From: an uncultured Azohydromonas sp.
GTDB taxonomy: Bacteria; Pseudomonadota; Gammaproteobacteria; Burkholderiales; Burkholderiaceae_C
DNA: 64,000 nucleotides
Assembly: GCF_937926365.1 (NCBI RefSeq)
Contig: NZ_CALAOH010000019.1
Location: forward strand, 37,212 to 101,211
Direction: 5' to 3'
Part shown: positions 54,201 to 62,634 of the stretch, piece after piece
Layout: the number at the start of each line of letters is the position of its first letter
Numbering within the stretch: position 1 is the stretch's first letter
Notes under the pieces: model-generated
What the model was told of the DNA's origin: nothing
Database searches by the model: none
Seen by the model: the letters and a program-made list of their open reading frames with translations, nothing else
Program-made: the position numbers and the translations under genes

Positions 54201-55544
54201 TCAGATCTGCGCGCCCCACGCCAGCATGGCGACGATGTAGATCAGGCCGACCCAGAACATCATGATCACGGTGTAGCCCATCACGTCCTTGAGCTTCAGC
54301 TTCGACAGCGCCAGCGCCGGCAGGATCCAGAACGGCTGCACCAGGTCGTTCCAGGCATTGCCGAGCATCACCGACATCGAGGTCTGCGCGACCGAGCTGC
54401 CGATTGCCTTGGCCGCATCGATCATGAACGGTCCCTGGATGACCCAGTGGCCGCCGCCGGAGGGCGCGAAGAAGTTGATGAAGAACGAGCTGACCAGCCC
54501 CCAGAACGGCAGCGTCTGCGGCGTCGCGATATCGACGAACACGCGCGAGATGGTGTCGACCAGGCCCGATCCGGCCATCACCGCCATGATGCCCGCATAA
54601 AACGGATACTGCAGGATGATGCCCGAAATCGTCTTGATGCCCTCGTTCAGCTTGGCCACGTAGTTGGCCGGCGTGCCGAGCAGCAGCACGCCGATGAACA
54701 GGATCAGGAAGTTGATCAGGTTCAGGTCGAGCGTGCCGCCCTGCGTGAAGTACAGCCCCACGTAGGCCAGCCCGCAGACACCGATCACCAGGCTGAGCAG
54801 CCGGCTGTTGTTCATCCGCGTGGCCAGCGTGTTCTCCAGCCCCATGCTGTGGCCGCCGGCCGCACTGCCCTGCTCCGCGCGCGTTTCGGCTTGCGCATTG
54901 ATTTCGGTCACGTCCTTCGGATCGCGCGGATGCAGCATCGCGTTGAGCAGTGGCAGCGTGATGATGACCGCCAGGCTGGTCAGCAGCATCGGCGTCGAGA
55001 AGATCGTGTCCTTCAGCGCGATCACGCCCATCAGCTTTTCCATCGGATGACCCGGCGTCGAAATCAGCACCGGGATGCTGGCCGACAGGCCGAGGCCGTA
55101 CAGCGTGAAGCCGCTGTAGGCCGCGGCGATGATCAGCGGATAGTGGACGCCCTTGACCCTCAGCGCCAGCTTGCGCGCGACGATACCGCCGATCACCAGC
55201 CCGAAGCCCCAGTTCAGATAGCTGCCGATGCCGCCGACCAGCGTGGCGACGATCACCGCGCCGCGCGGCGTGGCCACGCGTTCGACGATGCGGTCGAGGA
55301 AACGGTCGACCAGCGGCGCGGTCGCCAGCACGTAGCCCATCGCGAGGATCACGGCCATCTGCGTGGTGAACGCCAGCAGGTTCCAGAAGCCCTTGCCCCA
55401 TTCCAGGATCACGGCGGGCGCGGCCTGTCCCTGCACCAGCATGGCCATCACCATGCTCAGCAGCGTCAGTCCGATGGCAAAAACGAAGGGGTCCGGCAAA
55501 TACCGGCGCATCAGTTCAGTAAAGAACCCGGCGACCTTGCTCAA
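54201..55544 (-). CDS. atoE: Short-chain fatty-acid transporter family (AtoE)
   Basis: 447 residues with 10-12 hydrophobic helices. AtoE landmarks: YLPDPFVFAIGLTLLSMVMAML, NLLAFTTQMAVILAMGYVLATAPLVDR, SYLNWGFGLVIGGIVARKLA, FINFFAPSGGGHWVIQGPFMIDAA and GNAWNDLVQPFWILPALALSKL. Carries short carboxylates across the inner membrane. The start is TTG 55544 with GGAG 7 bases upstream; ATG 55580 upstream lacks a good site. First gene of the run that includes yciI, cyclase, catC and pcaD, so it likely imports their substrate. Confidence 0.88.
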   Translation of the reverse strand: MSKVAGFFTELMRRYLPDPFVFAIGLTLLSMVMAMLVQGQAAPAVILEWGKGFWNLLAFTTQMAVILAMGYVLATAPLVDRFLDRIVERVATPRGAVIVATLVGGIGSYLNWGFGLVIGGIVARKLALRVKGVHYPLIIAAAYSGFTLYGLGLSASIPVLISTPGHPMEKLMGVIALKDTIFSTPMLLTSLAVIITLPLLNAMLHPRDPKDVTEINAQAETRAEQGSAAGGHSMGLENTLATRMNNSRLLSLVIGVCGLAYVGLYFTQGGTLDLNLINFLILFIGVLLLGTPANYVAKLNEGIKTISGIILQYPFYAGIMAVMAGSGLVDTISRVFVDIATPQTLPFWGLVSSFFINFFAPSGGGHWVIQGPFMIDAAKAIGSSVAQTSMSVMLGNAWNDLVQPFWILPALALSKLKLKDVMGYTVIMMFWVGLIYIVAMLAWGAQI

Positions 55545-55601
55545 GATCTGTCTCCAAAAACGTGCCGAAAGGGGTCGCATGTTGCTGCGCTAGTGCCGCA
55601 T

Positions 55602-55627
55602 TTCGAACTAGCGTTCTATATACGAAC
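55602..55627. promoter_or_regulatory. Candidate IclR-type operator before atoE
   Basis: TTCGAAC at 55602-55608 is followed by GTTCTATATACGAAC at 55613-55627, giving alternating GAAC/GTTC half-sites with an AT core, about 60 bp before atoE. Two IclR genes lie just beyond, and IclR sites often look like this. The rest of 55628-55855 shows no gene. Confidence 0.45.
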
Positions 55628-55855
55628 ACATTGGCTATAGGACGGGGATCGTAGAGGCGTGTTTACGCAAGGTCAAGTCAATGAAGAGCAGGATTGAATC
55701 GGATTTCGCAATAACGGAAGCGGGTCAGTGACGAACGGGCCATTGCCGCGATGCGGAATAACGGCACGGTGACCGGCACTTCGGTCTTGCTCTTCTCCAG
55801 GCCGGCCCTTGTCGCATCGCAGCATGCCGGGGCACGAAGCCGGGTTACGGGCGCG

Positions 55856-56815
55856 CTATCGCAACCCCAGCATCCTCTCGATATCGAGCATCAGCGCGCG
55901 CAACTGCGGCCCGGCCTGCTTCTCGATCGCCGCGAAACTGCCCTGCGCGGCCGGCACGCCGCAGTTCAGCACGAACAATTGCGAGCCGACCGGCTGGCAC
56001 ATTGGCACCGCGAAGCCGTAGACCTCGGGACGCCATTCGGCGCGGTTGGCGCAGTAGCCTTGCCGCTCCAGGTCGCGGCGGGCATCGGCCAGGCGCGGCT
56101 GGGCGCGGGCGAAGGCGTCGGGGTCCTGCAGCCGCAGCTGGTTCAGCACCGCCTCGCGTTCGTGCGCCGGGGCGTGGCTGAGCCAGGCGCGGCCGATGGC
56201 GGTGGACAGCATCGGCAGCGCGGCGCCGATCTCCGGCGTCACGATCAGGCTGTCGGTCGAGCGCGCGGTCTCGACATAGATCATCTGCGTGCGATCACGG
56301 ATACCGAGCGATACCGCGCCGCACAGCCGGTCCGCCAGCGCCTTCATCAGCGGCCGCGCCAGCTGGCGCAGATGCATGCTGGCCAGCAGCGGATAGCCCA
56401 TCGACAGCACCGCCGCGCCGAGCCGGTATTTGCGCAGCACCGTGTCGTGGCGCAGATAGCCCAACGCGGTCAGCGTGTGCGTCAACCGGGCCACTGTGGT
56501 CTTCGACAGTCCGGTACGCTCGGCGAAATCGCGATTGCCGAGCATCGCATCGCCGCTGTCGAAGGCCAGCAGGATGTCGATGCCGTTCGCCAGCGTGGCG
56601 GCGAACTGCCGGTCCTTGTCGGCCGGCTCGTTGGAGCGCGGCAGGGGCTGCGCCGCGCTGGCGCGGGAACCGGGCCGCGAGCCGGCGCGCACATCGGAAC
56701 GCTTGCCCGAGCGCGCGTCGGTCCGCGAGTGGGAGCGCGAGTCTTGGCGCGACTCCGAGCGCGAGCCGGAGCGCAATCCAGGGCGCGAGTCAGAGCGCGA
56801 GCCAGGCCGCGTCAT
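55856..56815 (-). CDS. IclR-family regulator with an Arg/Ser-repeat N-terminal tail
   Basis: 319 residues. Residues about 5-55 are an unusual run of SR, DSR, GSR and ESR dipeptide repeats. The IclR winged helix follows (about 70-135; FAATLANGIDILLAFDSGDAMLGNRDFAERTGLSKTTVARLTHTLTALGYL), then the effector domain (RTQMIYVETARSTDSLIVTPEIGAALPMLSTAIGRAWLS). The start at 56815 has GGAGG upstream and overlaps the stop of the other IclR gene by 4 bp. The two proteins are about half identical by eye through the domain and look like a tandem duplication. Confidence 0.88.
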   Translation of the reverse strand: MTRPGSRSDSRPGLRSGSRSESRQDSRSHSRTDARSGKRSDVRAGSRPGSRASAAQPLPRSNEPADKDRQFAATLANGIDILLAFDSGDAMLGNRDFAERTGLSKTTVARLTHTLTALGYLRHDTVLRKYRLGAAVLSMGYPLLASMHLRQLARPLMKALADRLCGAVSLGIRDRTQMIYVETARSTDSLIVTPEIGAALPMLSTAIGRAWLSHAPAHEREAVLNQLRLQDPDAFARAQPRLADARRDLERQGYCANRAEWRPEVYGFAVPMCQPVGSQLFVLNCGVPAAQGSFAAIEKQAGPQLRALMLDIERMLGLR

Positions 56816-57636
56816 CGGCTCCTCCTCAGCGCGGCCTCGACCTTCGCGACCATCCTCAGCAGCCGCGGGCCCATCTGCCGCTCGAGCTTGCTCGGGGTCA
56901 TCCGCACGCCGAGCACGCCGCAGTTGAACACCATGACTTCCCCATCGATACGCGTCGGCAGCGGCGCCGCCACGGCATGGATGTCGCTCTGCCATTCGCC
57001 GCGCGAGGTACAGAAGCCGAACTCGGCCATCTCTTCCCGGGCGCGCCCGAGCGCGGACGCCTGCCCCCGGAATTCCGCCTGATCGGCCTTGCGCAATGCC
57101 GCCAGCACCGGCGCGCTTTCCCGCGGCAACGCCGTGCACAGCCAGGCGCGCCCGATCGCGGTCGGCAGCATCGGCAGCGTCGCGCCGATATCGGGCCGGA
57201 ACGCCATCGCGTCGTGGCCGCGGCTCGTCTCCACGTAGACCATCTGCGTGCGGTCGCGCAGGCCCAGCGACACGGAACCGTCGATCTCGTCGGCCAGCTG
57301 CTTCATCAGCGGCCGCGCCAATTGCCGGATGCGCAGCGTGGCCAGCAGCGGGTAGCCGAGCGCCAGCGTGGTCGATCCCAGCCGATAGCGGCGCAATTGC
57401 GCGTCGTAGCGCAGCAGGCCGCGTGCCGCCAGCGTGTAGGTCAGGCGGCTGACGGTCGCCGGCGACAGGCCGGTGCGCTCGGCCAGTTCCTTGTTGCTGA
57501 GCACGCTGTCGCCGATGCCGAAGCACTGCAGCAGCGACAGGCCGTGCGCCAGCGTGGTGGCGAAGGCGGGATCGGGATGATGGGGGCGTGGAGCCATCGG
57601 CGGCGCTTCGGGAGGTACGGCGACAAGAGGCGGCAC
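56812..57636 (-). CDS. IclR-family regulator
   Basis: 274 residues. DNA-binding domain FATTLAHGLSLLQCFGIGDSVLSNKELAERTGLSPATVSRLTYTLAARGLLRYDAQLRRYRLG and effector domain RTQMVYVETSRGHDAMAFRPDIGATLPMLPTAIGRAWLC, ending RMTPSKLERQMGPRLLRMVAKVEAAL. The N-terminal 20 residues are Pro/His-rich. It is translated just ahead of its paralogue and divergent from the acyl-CoA dehydrogenase gene, with a palindrome between them. Likely targets are that gene, the Bug gene and the atoE run. Confidence 0.9.
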   Translation of the reverse strand: MPPLVAVPPEAPPMAPRPHHPDPAFATTLAHGLSLLQCFGIGDSVLSNKELAERTGLSPATVSRLTYTLAARGLLRYDAQLRRYRLGSTTLALGYPLLATLRIRQLARPLMKQLADEIDGSVSLGLRDRTQMVYVETSRGHDAMAFRPDIGATLPMLPTAIGRAWLCTALPRESAPVLAALRKADQAEFRGQASALGRAREEMAEFGFCTSRGEWQSDIHAVAAPLPTRIDGEVMVFNCGVLGVRMTPSKLERQMGPRLLRMVAKVEAALRRSR

Positions 57637-57696
57637 GCCGCGCGCATCGCCCCACTGCCTCGATCATAGCGCGCCGGGCCAGCCTGGCAATGGCGA

Positions 57697-57719
57697 GTTG
57701 TTCAAGATAGCGAAACAAC
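57697..57719. promoter_or_regulatory. Inverted repeat between the IclR pair and the acyl-CoA dehydrogenase gene
   Basis: GTTGTT (57697-57702) and AACAAC (57714-57719), separated by 11 bp, in the 186-bp divergent region. A plausible operator for one of the adjacent IclR proteins. Confidence 0.4.
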
Positions 57720-57822
57720 GATCCACTATTTCCGCCCGCATTGCTACGCTGCCTTCCACTCCGATGTCGGACCACGGGCATGTCCCCCGGTCCACTGCCA
57801 ACCGAAACAGGAAGCCATCACG

Positions 57823-58977
57823 ATGATCCGAGACCCTGAGACCTACCCCGCATTTCTGGCGCAACTGCGCCGCTTCGTGCAGCAGCGCCTGGTGCCGCGC
57901 GAGGCCGAGGTGGCATCGCGCGACGAGGTGCCGGCCGACCTGGTCAGGGAGATGGCCGACATCGGGCTGTTCGGCTTCTCGATCCCGGAGACCTATGGCG
58001 GCGCCGGCATGACGACCGAAGAACTGGTGCTGGCCGCGATCGAGCTGTCGCAGTGCTCGGTGGCCTTCCGCGCGCGCGTCGGCACCAATACCGGCATCGG
58101 CTCGGAAGCGCTGGTTGCCGATGGCACGCCAGAGCAGAAGCAGCGCTATCTGCCGCGCCTGGCGAGCGGCGAGATCACCGGCTCGTTCGCGCTGACCGAG
58201 CCCGAGGCCGGCTCGGATGCAACGGCGCTGACCACGTCGGCGCGCCGCGATGGCGACCACTATGTGCTCAACGGCACCAAATGCTTCATCACCAATGCGC
58301 CGATCGCCGGGCTGTTCACGGTGATGGCGCGCACGGATCCCGAGACCACCGGCGCCTCCGGCATCTCGGCCTTCCTGGTCGAGCGCGGCACGCCGGGCCT
58401 GAGCACCGGGTCGGCCTACCGCAAGATGGGGCAGGAAGGCTCGCCGGTGTCGGAGGTCCATTTCGACGATTGCCGCGTGCCCGCCGCCAACCTGATCGGC
58501 GGCGTCGAGGGCCAGGGCTTCCGTACGGCGATGAAGGTGCTGAACAAGCAGCGCATCCATCTGTCGGCGCTGTGCATCGGCCCGGCCATCCGCATGCTCG
58601 ACGATGCGATCCGCTTCGTCCGCACGCGCAAGCAGTTCGGCGAGCCGCTGTCGAGCTTCCAGCTGGTGCAGGCGATGATCGCCGACTGCCAGACCGAAAT
58701 CCACGCGGCCCGCGCGCTGGTGCTCGAGACCGCGCGCCAGCGCGACCGCGGCGAGGACGTGACGATGCAGGCGTCGATCTGCAAGTACTTCGCCTCGGAG
58801 ATGTGCGGGCGCGTCGCCGACCGCTGCGTGCAGATGTTCGGCGGCTACGGATATATCGCCGACTACGGCATCGAGCGCTTCTATCGCGATGTGCGGCTGT
58901 TCCGCCTGTACGAGGGCACCAGCCAGATCCACCAGCTCAATATCGCCAAGCGCACGCTGGCGCAGGCCGGCGCTTGA
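57823..58977 (+). CDS. Acyl-CoA dehydrogenase
   Basis: 384 residues, full ACAD length. FAD-dependent alpha,beta-oxidation of an acyl-CoA. Landmarks: GLFGFSIPETYGGAGMTTEE, FALTEPEAGSDATALTT (signature 1), NGTKCFITNAPIAGLF, RTRKQFGEPLSSFQLVQAMIAD, QMFGGYGYIADYGIERFYRDVRLFRLYEGTSQIHQLNIAK (signature 2 with the Glu in YEGTSQ). AGGAAG precedes the ATG. Co-transcribed with the Bug gene 72 bp later. Together with the IclR pair it forms the acyl-CoA arm of this degradation cluster. Confidence 0.95.
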   Translation: MIRDPETYPAFLAQLRRFVQQRLVPREAEVASRDEVPADLVREMADIGLFGFSIPETYGGAGMTTEELVLAAIELSQCSVAFRARVGTNTGIGSEALVADGTPEQKQRYLPRLASGEITGSFALTEPEAGSDATALTTSARRDGDHYVLNGTKCFITNAPIAGLFTVMARTDPETTGASGISAFLVERGTPGLSTGSAYRKMGQEGSPVSEVHFDDCRVPAANLIGGVEGQGFRTAMKVLNKQRIHLSALCIGPAIRMLDDAIRFVRTRKQFGEPLSSFQLVQAMIADCQTEIHAARALVLETARQRDRGEDVTMQASICKYFASEMCGRVADRCVQMFGGYGYIADYGIERFYRDVRLFRLYEGTSQIHQLNIAKRTLAQAGA

Positions 58978-59049
58978 TCGGAACTTGATGGGCACTTGAT
59001 CAGGCGCCCGATCCAGCGGCCCGGCCGATAAAACACAACAGGAGACACC

Positions 59050-60027
59050 ATGTTCAAGACCCTTGTCGCCACCATCGCCCTGGCGATCGGCACCGCCACG
59101 CTGAGCGGCGCGGCCCGCGCCGACGCGGCCTATCCCAGCAAGCCGATCCGCCTGGTGGTGCCGTTCGCGCCCGGCGGTTCGTCCGATATCCTGGCGCGCC
59201 TGCTCGCCGATCGCCTGAAGACAGAGCTGGGCCAGGTGGTGGTGGTCGAGAACAAGCCCGGCGCGGGCGGCAATATCGCCGGCGAAAGCGTGGCGCGCGC
59301 CGCGCCCGATGGCTACACGCTGCTGCTCGCCGCGGCAGGCCCTACCGTGATCAATCCGAGCCTGTACAGCAAGATGCCGTTCGATCCCGCGCGCGATCTG
59401 GCGCCCGTCACGGTGCTGGCGCGCGAGCACAACCTGATGGCGGTGAAGGCCCAGCTGCCGTTGCGCAACCTGTCCGAGTTCCTGGCCTATGCGCGCAGCC
59501 ATCCGGGCAAGCTGTCGTTCGGCTCGCCCGGCAACGGCACCGTCGCCCATCTCGGCGGCGAGCTGCTGAACCGCACCGCCGGCCTGAAGATGCAGCACGT
59601 CCCCTACAAGGGCAGCGGCCCGGCCGTCGCCGACCTGATGGCCGGGCATATTGACCTGATGATCGACAACATGCCGGCGCTGCTGGCCCAGGTGCAGGCG
59701 GGCAAGCTGCGGCCGATCGCGGTCGCCAGCGACAAGCGCGCCGCCGCGCTGCCCGATGTGCCGACCTTCGACGAGGCGGGCGTCAAGGGCTATCTGGTCA
59801 CCGCTTGGAAGGGCCTGATGGCGCCGGCCGGCACGCCCAAGCCCGTCATCGACAAGCTGCATCAAGCCTGCGCCCGCATCCTGGCCACGCCGGAGATGCG
59901 CAAGCGGGTGATCGAACTGGGCGCCGAGCCCGTCGGCAACAGCCCCGAAGCGTTCGCCGCGCAGATCCGCAGCGAGACAGCCTGGTGGGCCGCTCAGGTC
60001 AAGGCGACCGGCACGCGCCTCGATTGA
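59050..60027 (+). CDS. Bug-family (TctC) periplasmic receptor
   Basis: 325 residues. Signal peptide LVATIALAIGTATLSGAARA, then DAAYPSKPIRLVVPFAPGGSSDILARLLADRLKTELGQ, VVVENKPGAGGNIAGESVARAAPDGYTLLLAAAGP, HVPYKGSGPAVADLMAGHIDLMIDNMP and PDVPTFDEAGVKGYLVTAWKGLMAPAGTPKPV. CAGGAGACACC precedes the start. Third Bug receptor in the window, again without TctA/TctB beside it. Position after the acyl-CoA dehydrogenase suggests it binds the acid degraded by this cluster. Confidence 0.93.
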   Translation: MFKTLVATIALAIGTATLSGAARADAAYPSKPIRLVVPFAPGGSSDILARLLADRLKTELGQVVVVENKPGAGGNIAGESVARAAPDGYTLLLAAAGPTVINPSLYSKMPFDPARDLAPVTVLAREHNLMAVKAQLPLRNLSEFLAYARSHPGKLSFGSPGNGTVAHLGGELLNRTAGLKMQHVPYKGSGPAVADLMAGHIDLMIDNMPALLAQVQAGKLRPIAVASDKRAAALPDVPTFDEAGVKGYLVTAWKGLMAPAGTPKPVIDKLHQACARILATPEMRKRVIELGAEPVGNSPEAFAAQIRSETAWWAAQVKATGTRLD

Positions 60028-60068
60028 CGCCCGCTTCGCTGGCACAGCGACGACACCCCGCCACGCAA

Positions 60069-60089
60069 CTGGCCGCGTTGCGCGGCCAG
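60069..60089 (+). terminator. Hairpin after the Bug gene
   Basis: CTGGCCGCG (60069-60077), TTG loop, CGCGGCCAG (60081-60089), a perfect 9-bp stem 42 bp after the stop. No U-run follows, so termination strength is uncertain. Confidence 0.5.
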
Positions 60090-60218
60090 GGGTGATCTAG
60101 CGGGGACTGCCGATAACCTGGGGCGCGCCGCTTGCGGGCGCGTTCCCCATTGCGGAATTACATGCCGCTGTAAGAACGACGCGCCCGCATGGAAGGCATG
60201 CGGTGCGCGCCGCCAATA

Positions 60219-60656
60219 TCACAGCGTGCCGCCGCCGGACAGCCAATACGGCTCGCGCTCGTAGTACTGGTGCAGCTGCGTTCCCCATTGCGGGTCCGCC
60301 ATGCGCGGCCACTGGTCCTTGTTGAAGCCGGGCGCCGACTTGATGCGGTCGGCCGTGATGCCGAGGCGGAAGCATTTCTGGTCGGTATCCATGACCAGCG
60401 CGTTCCACGGGATCGCGTGCAGCGTGTCGCCCATGCCCAGAAAGCCGCCGGTGGTCAGCACGGCATAGGCAATACGGCCGCGCGGTACGTCGAGCATGAT
60501 TTCGCTGATCTCGCCGACGTGCTCGCCGTCGGACGAATAGACCTTGGTGTCCTCGAGGCTGGAGGCCGCCATCACTTCCGGGCCGGGGCCTTCACCGACG
60601 CCCGATCCTACGATGCTGGCACCGCCCTGATTCGTGCCGGGTTGCGAGGGATTCAT
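60219..60656 (-). CDS. PRC-barrel domain protein
   Basis: 145 residues. The PRC-barrel occupies about residues 32-105: MAASSLEDTKVYSSDGEHVGEISEIMLDVPRGRIAYAVLTTGGFLGMGDTLHAIPWNALVMDTDQKCFRLGI. A tail follows with aromatic residues (DPQWGTQLHQYYEREPYWLSGGG). The N-terminal 30 residues are Gly/Pro-rich and flexible. Such proteins are often stress-induced and bind to or store an unknown partner; function here is unknown. The start at 60656 has AAGGAG 6 bases upstream. Divergent from phoD. Confidence 0.85.
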   Translation of the reverse strand: MNPSQPGTNQGGASIVGSGVGEGPGPEVMAASSLEDTKVYSSDGEHVGEISEIMLDVPRGRIAYAVLTTGGFLGMGDTLHAIPWNALVMDTDQKCFRLGITADRIKSAPGFNKDQWPRMADPQWGTQLHQYYEREPYWLSGGGTL

Positions 60657-60839
60657 CTCCATCTCCTTGATCGTTGGTACGCAGGAACCGGTGTTCCGCA
60701 ACGACCATGCCATCCCGCTGCCTCGCGACTGCTGCGCCCCTGTCGCACCCCTGCCCCGGCCAGCGCGGGCTTTCATCATTCTTTCGCAATCGCCCGCTAA
60801 GGTCCTGCCTTTCCCTTCCCCACACCCGAGAGGCAGGAC

Positions 60840-62444
60840 ATGACCCGATCCCCCTACCCCCGTCGACGTTTCCTGATCCACACCGGCGCGCTCGGCCTCG
60901 GCACCAGCCTCGGCCTGACCGCCTGCGGCTCCGACGACTCGCCCGAGGCGCCGGCGGTCATCGTGCCCGACAGCGAGCGGCCCAAGCTGCCGTACGGCAT
61001 CCAGATCGGCGATGTGGGCGATGGACGCGCGGTGGTCTGGGCGCGCGCCGACCGCGCCGCGCAGCTGCGCGTGGAGTACGACACCACCGACAGCTTCCGC
61101 AATCCGCGCAAGGTGCTCGGCCCCACCGTCAGTGCCGCGTCCGATTTCACCGGCCGCGTGGAGCTGTCGGGCCTGCCGGCCGGCGAATCGATCTTCCTGC
61201 GCGTCGCCTGTGACAGCATCGACAATCCGCGCGCGACCGGCGTGGTGGTGCCGGGCCAGTTCCGCACGATCCCGCGTACCGACGCCAATCGCCCCGTGCG
61301 CTTCGTCTGGGGCGGCGACGTCGCGGGCCAGGGCTGGGGCATCAATACCGAGTTCGGCGGCATGAAGATCTTCGAGGCGATGCGCCGCCGCGAGCCGGAC
61401 TTCTTCCTGCACAGCGGCGACACGATCTACGCGGACGGCCCGATCCTGGCCGAGGCCACCGCGGAAAACGGCCGCGTGTGGAAGAACCTGGTGACGCCGG
61501 AGGTCTCCAAGGTTGCCGAAACGCTGGACGAGTACCGCGGCCGCTATCGATACAACCTGATGGACGAGAACGTGCGCCGCTTCTCGGCCGAGGTGCCGCA
61601 GATCTGGCAATGGGACGATCACGAGGTCACCAACAACTGGTCGCCGACCAAGGACCTGAGCGCCGACGCGCGCTACACCGAGAAGAACATCGCCACGCTG
61701 GTCGCCCGCGCCACCCAGGCCTTCCGCGAATACGCGCCCATGCGGATCGGCAGCACCGCGGCGGAGCAAACGCTCTATCGCAAGGTTTCCTACGGCCCGC
61801 TGCTGGACGTGTTCGTCCTCGACATGCGCACGTATCGTGGCGGCAATACCGCCAACCTGCAGACCACCGAGAACGGCGACACGGTGTTCCTCGGCAACGA
61901 GCAGCTGGAATGGCTGGTCAACGGCGTGAAGCAATCGCAGGCCACGTGGAAGATCATCGCCGCCGACATGCCGATCGGCCTGTGGGTGCCGGACGGCAAG
62001 GACGCGGCCGGCAACGCCCGCTGGGAAGCGATCGCCAACGGCAACGACGGCGCGGCGCTGGGCCGCGAGCTGGAAACCGCGCGGCTGCTGCGCGCCATCA
62101 AGGGCGTGCCCAATGTGGTCTGGCTGACCGCCGACGTGCACTATTGCGCCGCGCACTACTACGATCCGTCGAAGGCACAGTTCACCGATTTCTCGCCATT
62201 CTGGGAGTTCGTGGCCGGCCCGCTGAACGCCGGGACCTTCGGCCCCAACCAGCTCGACGCCACCTTCGGCCCGCAACTGGTCTTCCAGAAGGCGCCGCCC
62301 GCGGGCCAGGCGAACCTGTCGCCCTATTCGGGCTTCCAGTTCTTCGGCGAGGTCAATATCGATCCGTCGACGAAGGCCCTGACGGTGGACCTGCGCGACC
62401 TCGATGGCGTCAGCGTGTTCAGCAAGACGTTGCCGGTGGCTTGA
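60840..62444 (+). CDS. phoD: Alkaline phosphatase D-family metallophosphatase, Tat-exported lipoprotein
   Basis: 534 residues. Twin-arginine signal (YPRRRFLIHTGALGLGTSLG) running straight into a lipobox (LTACGS), so it should cross by Tat and be lipid-anchored. An N-terminal Fn3-like PhoD_N domain follows (about 45-145; GIQIGDVGDGRAVVWARADRAAQL). The metallophosphatase domain has FVWGGDVAGQGWG, FFLHSGDTIYADG, WQWDDHEVTNNW and VVWLTADVHYCAAHYYDP, the iron/calcium ligands of PhoD. Hydrolyses phosphate monoesters or diesters outside the cytoplasm. No Pho box is evident upstream. Confidence 0.9.
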   Translation: MTRSPYPRRRFLIHTGALGLGTSLGLTACGSDDSPEAPAVIVPDSERPKLPYGIQIGDVGDGRAVVWARADRAAQLRVEYDTTDSFRNPRKVLGPTVSAASDFTGRVELSGLPAGESIFLRVACDSIDNPRATGVVVPGQFRTIPRTDANRPVRFVWGGDVAGQGWGINTEFGGMKIFEAMRRREPDFFLHSGDTIYADGPILAEATAENGRVWKNLVTPEVSKVAETLDEYRGRYRYNLMDENVRRFSAEVPQIWQWDDHEVTNNWSPTKDLSADARYTEKNIATLVARATQAFREYAPMRIGSTAAEQTLYRKVSYGPLLDVFVLDMRTYRGGNTANLQTTENGDTVFLGNEQLEWLVNGVKQSQATWKIIAADMPIGLWVPDGKDAAGNARWEAIANGNDGAALGRELETARLLRAIKGVPNVVWLTADVHYCAAHYYDPSKAQFTDFSPFWEFVAGPLNAGTFGPNQLDATFGPQLVFQKAPPAGQANLSPYSGFQFFGEVNIDPSTKALTVDLRDLDGVSVFSKTLPVA

Positions 62445-62461
62445 GGTTGGGCGCCGGCGGA

Positions 62462-62620
62462 CCGCCGGCACTGATTCTTGCCGGCGGAATTCTCCCTCCC
62501 CCTCACGGGGGCGAGGGTTGGGGAGAAGGAGGTGGTTTCAAACTGCAGCGACATAGCGGCTGCCGTTTGCCCTCTCTCCCGCCCCTCCCCCGCAAGCAGG
62601 AGAGGGGAGAAAACCCACGC
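62462..62620. repeat. Terminator-like hairpin followed by GC-rich repeat block
   Basis: CCGCCGGC (62462-62469) pairs with GCCGGCGG (62480-62487), just after phoD. Then come two more imperfect hairpins: CTCCCTCCCCCTC...GAGGG..GGGGAG (62492-62524) and CTCTCTCCC..CCCTC...GAGAGGGGAG (62572-62610). The latter pair looks like a dispersed intergenic repeat rather than a gene-specific signal. Confidence 0.5.
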
Positions 62621-62634
62621 TGCCCCATTCGCGG

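Noticed and set aside
57664..60045. 793-codon minus-strand frame
   Set aside because: Shadow of the acyl-CoA dehydrogenase and Bug genes, with biased composition and no motifs.
60219..62471. 750-codon minus-strand frame
   Set aside because: Only the last 145 codons are a real PRC-barrel gene with its own RBS. The rest is opposite phoD.
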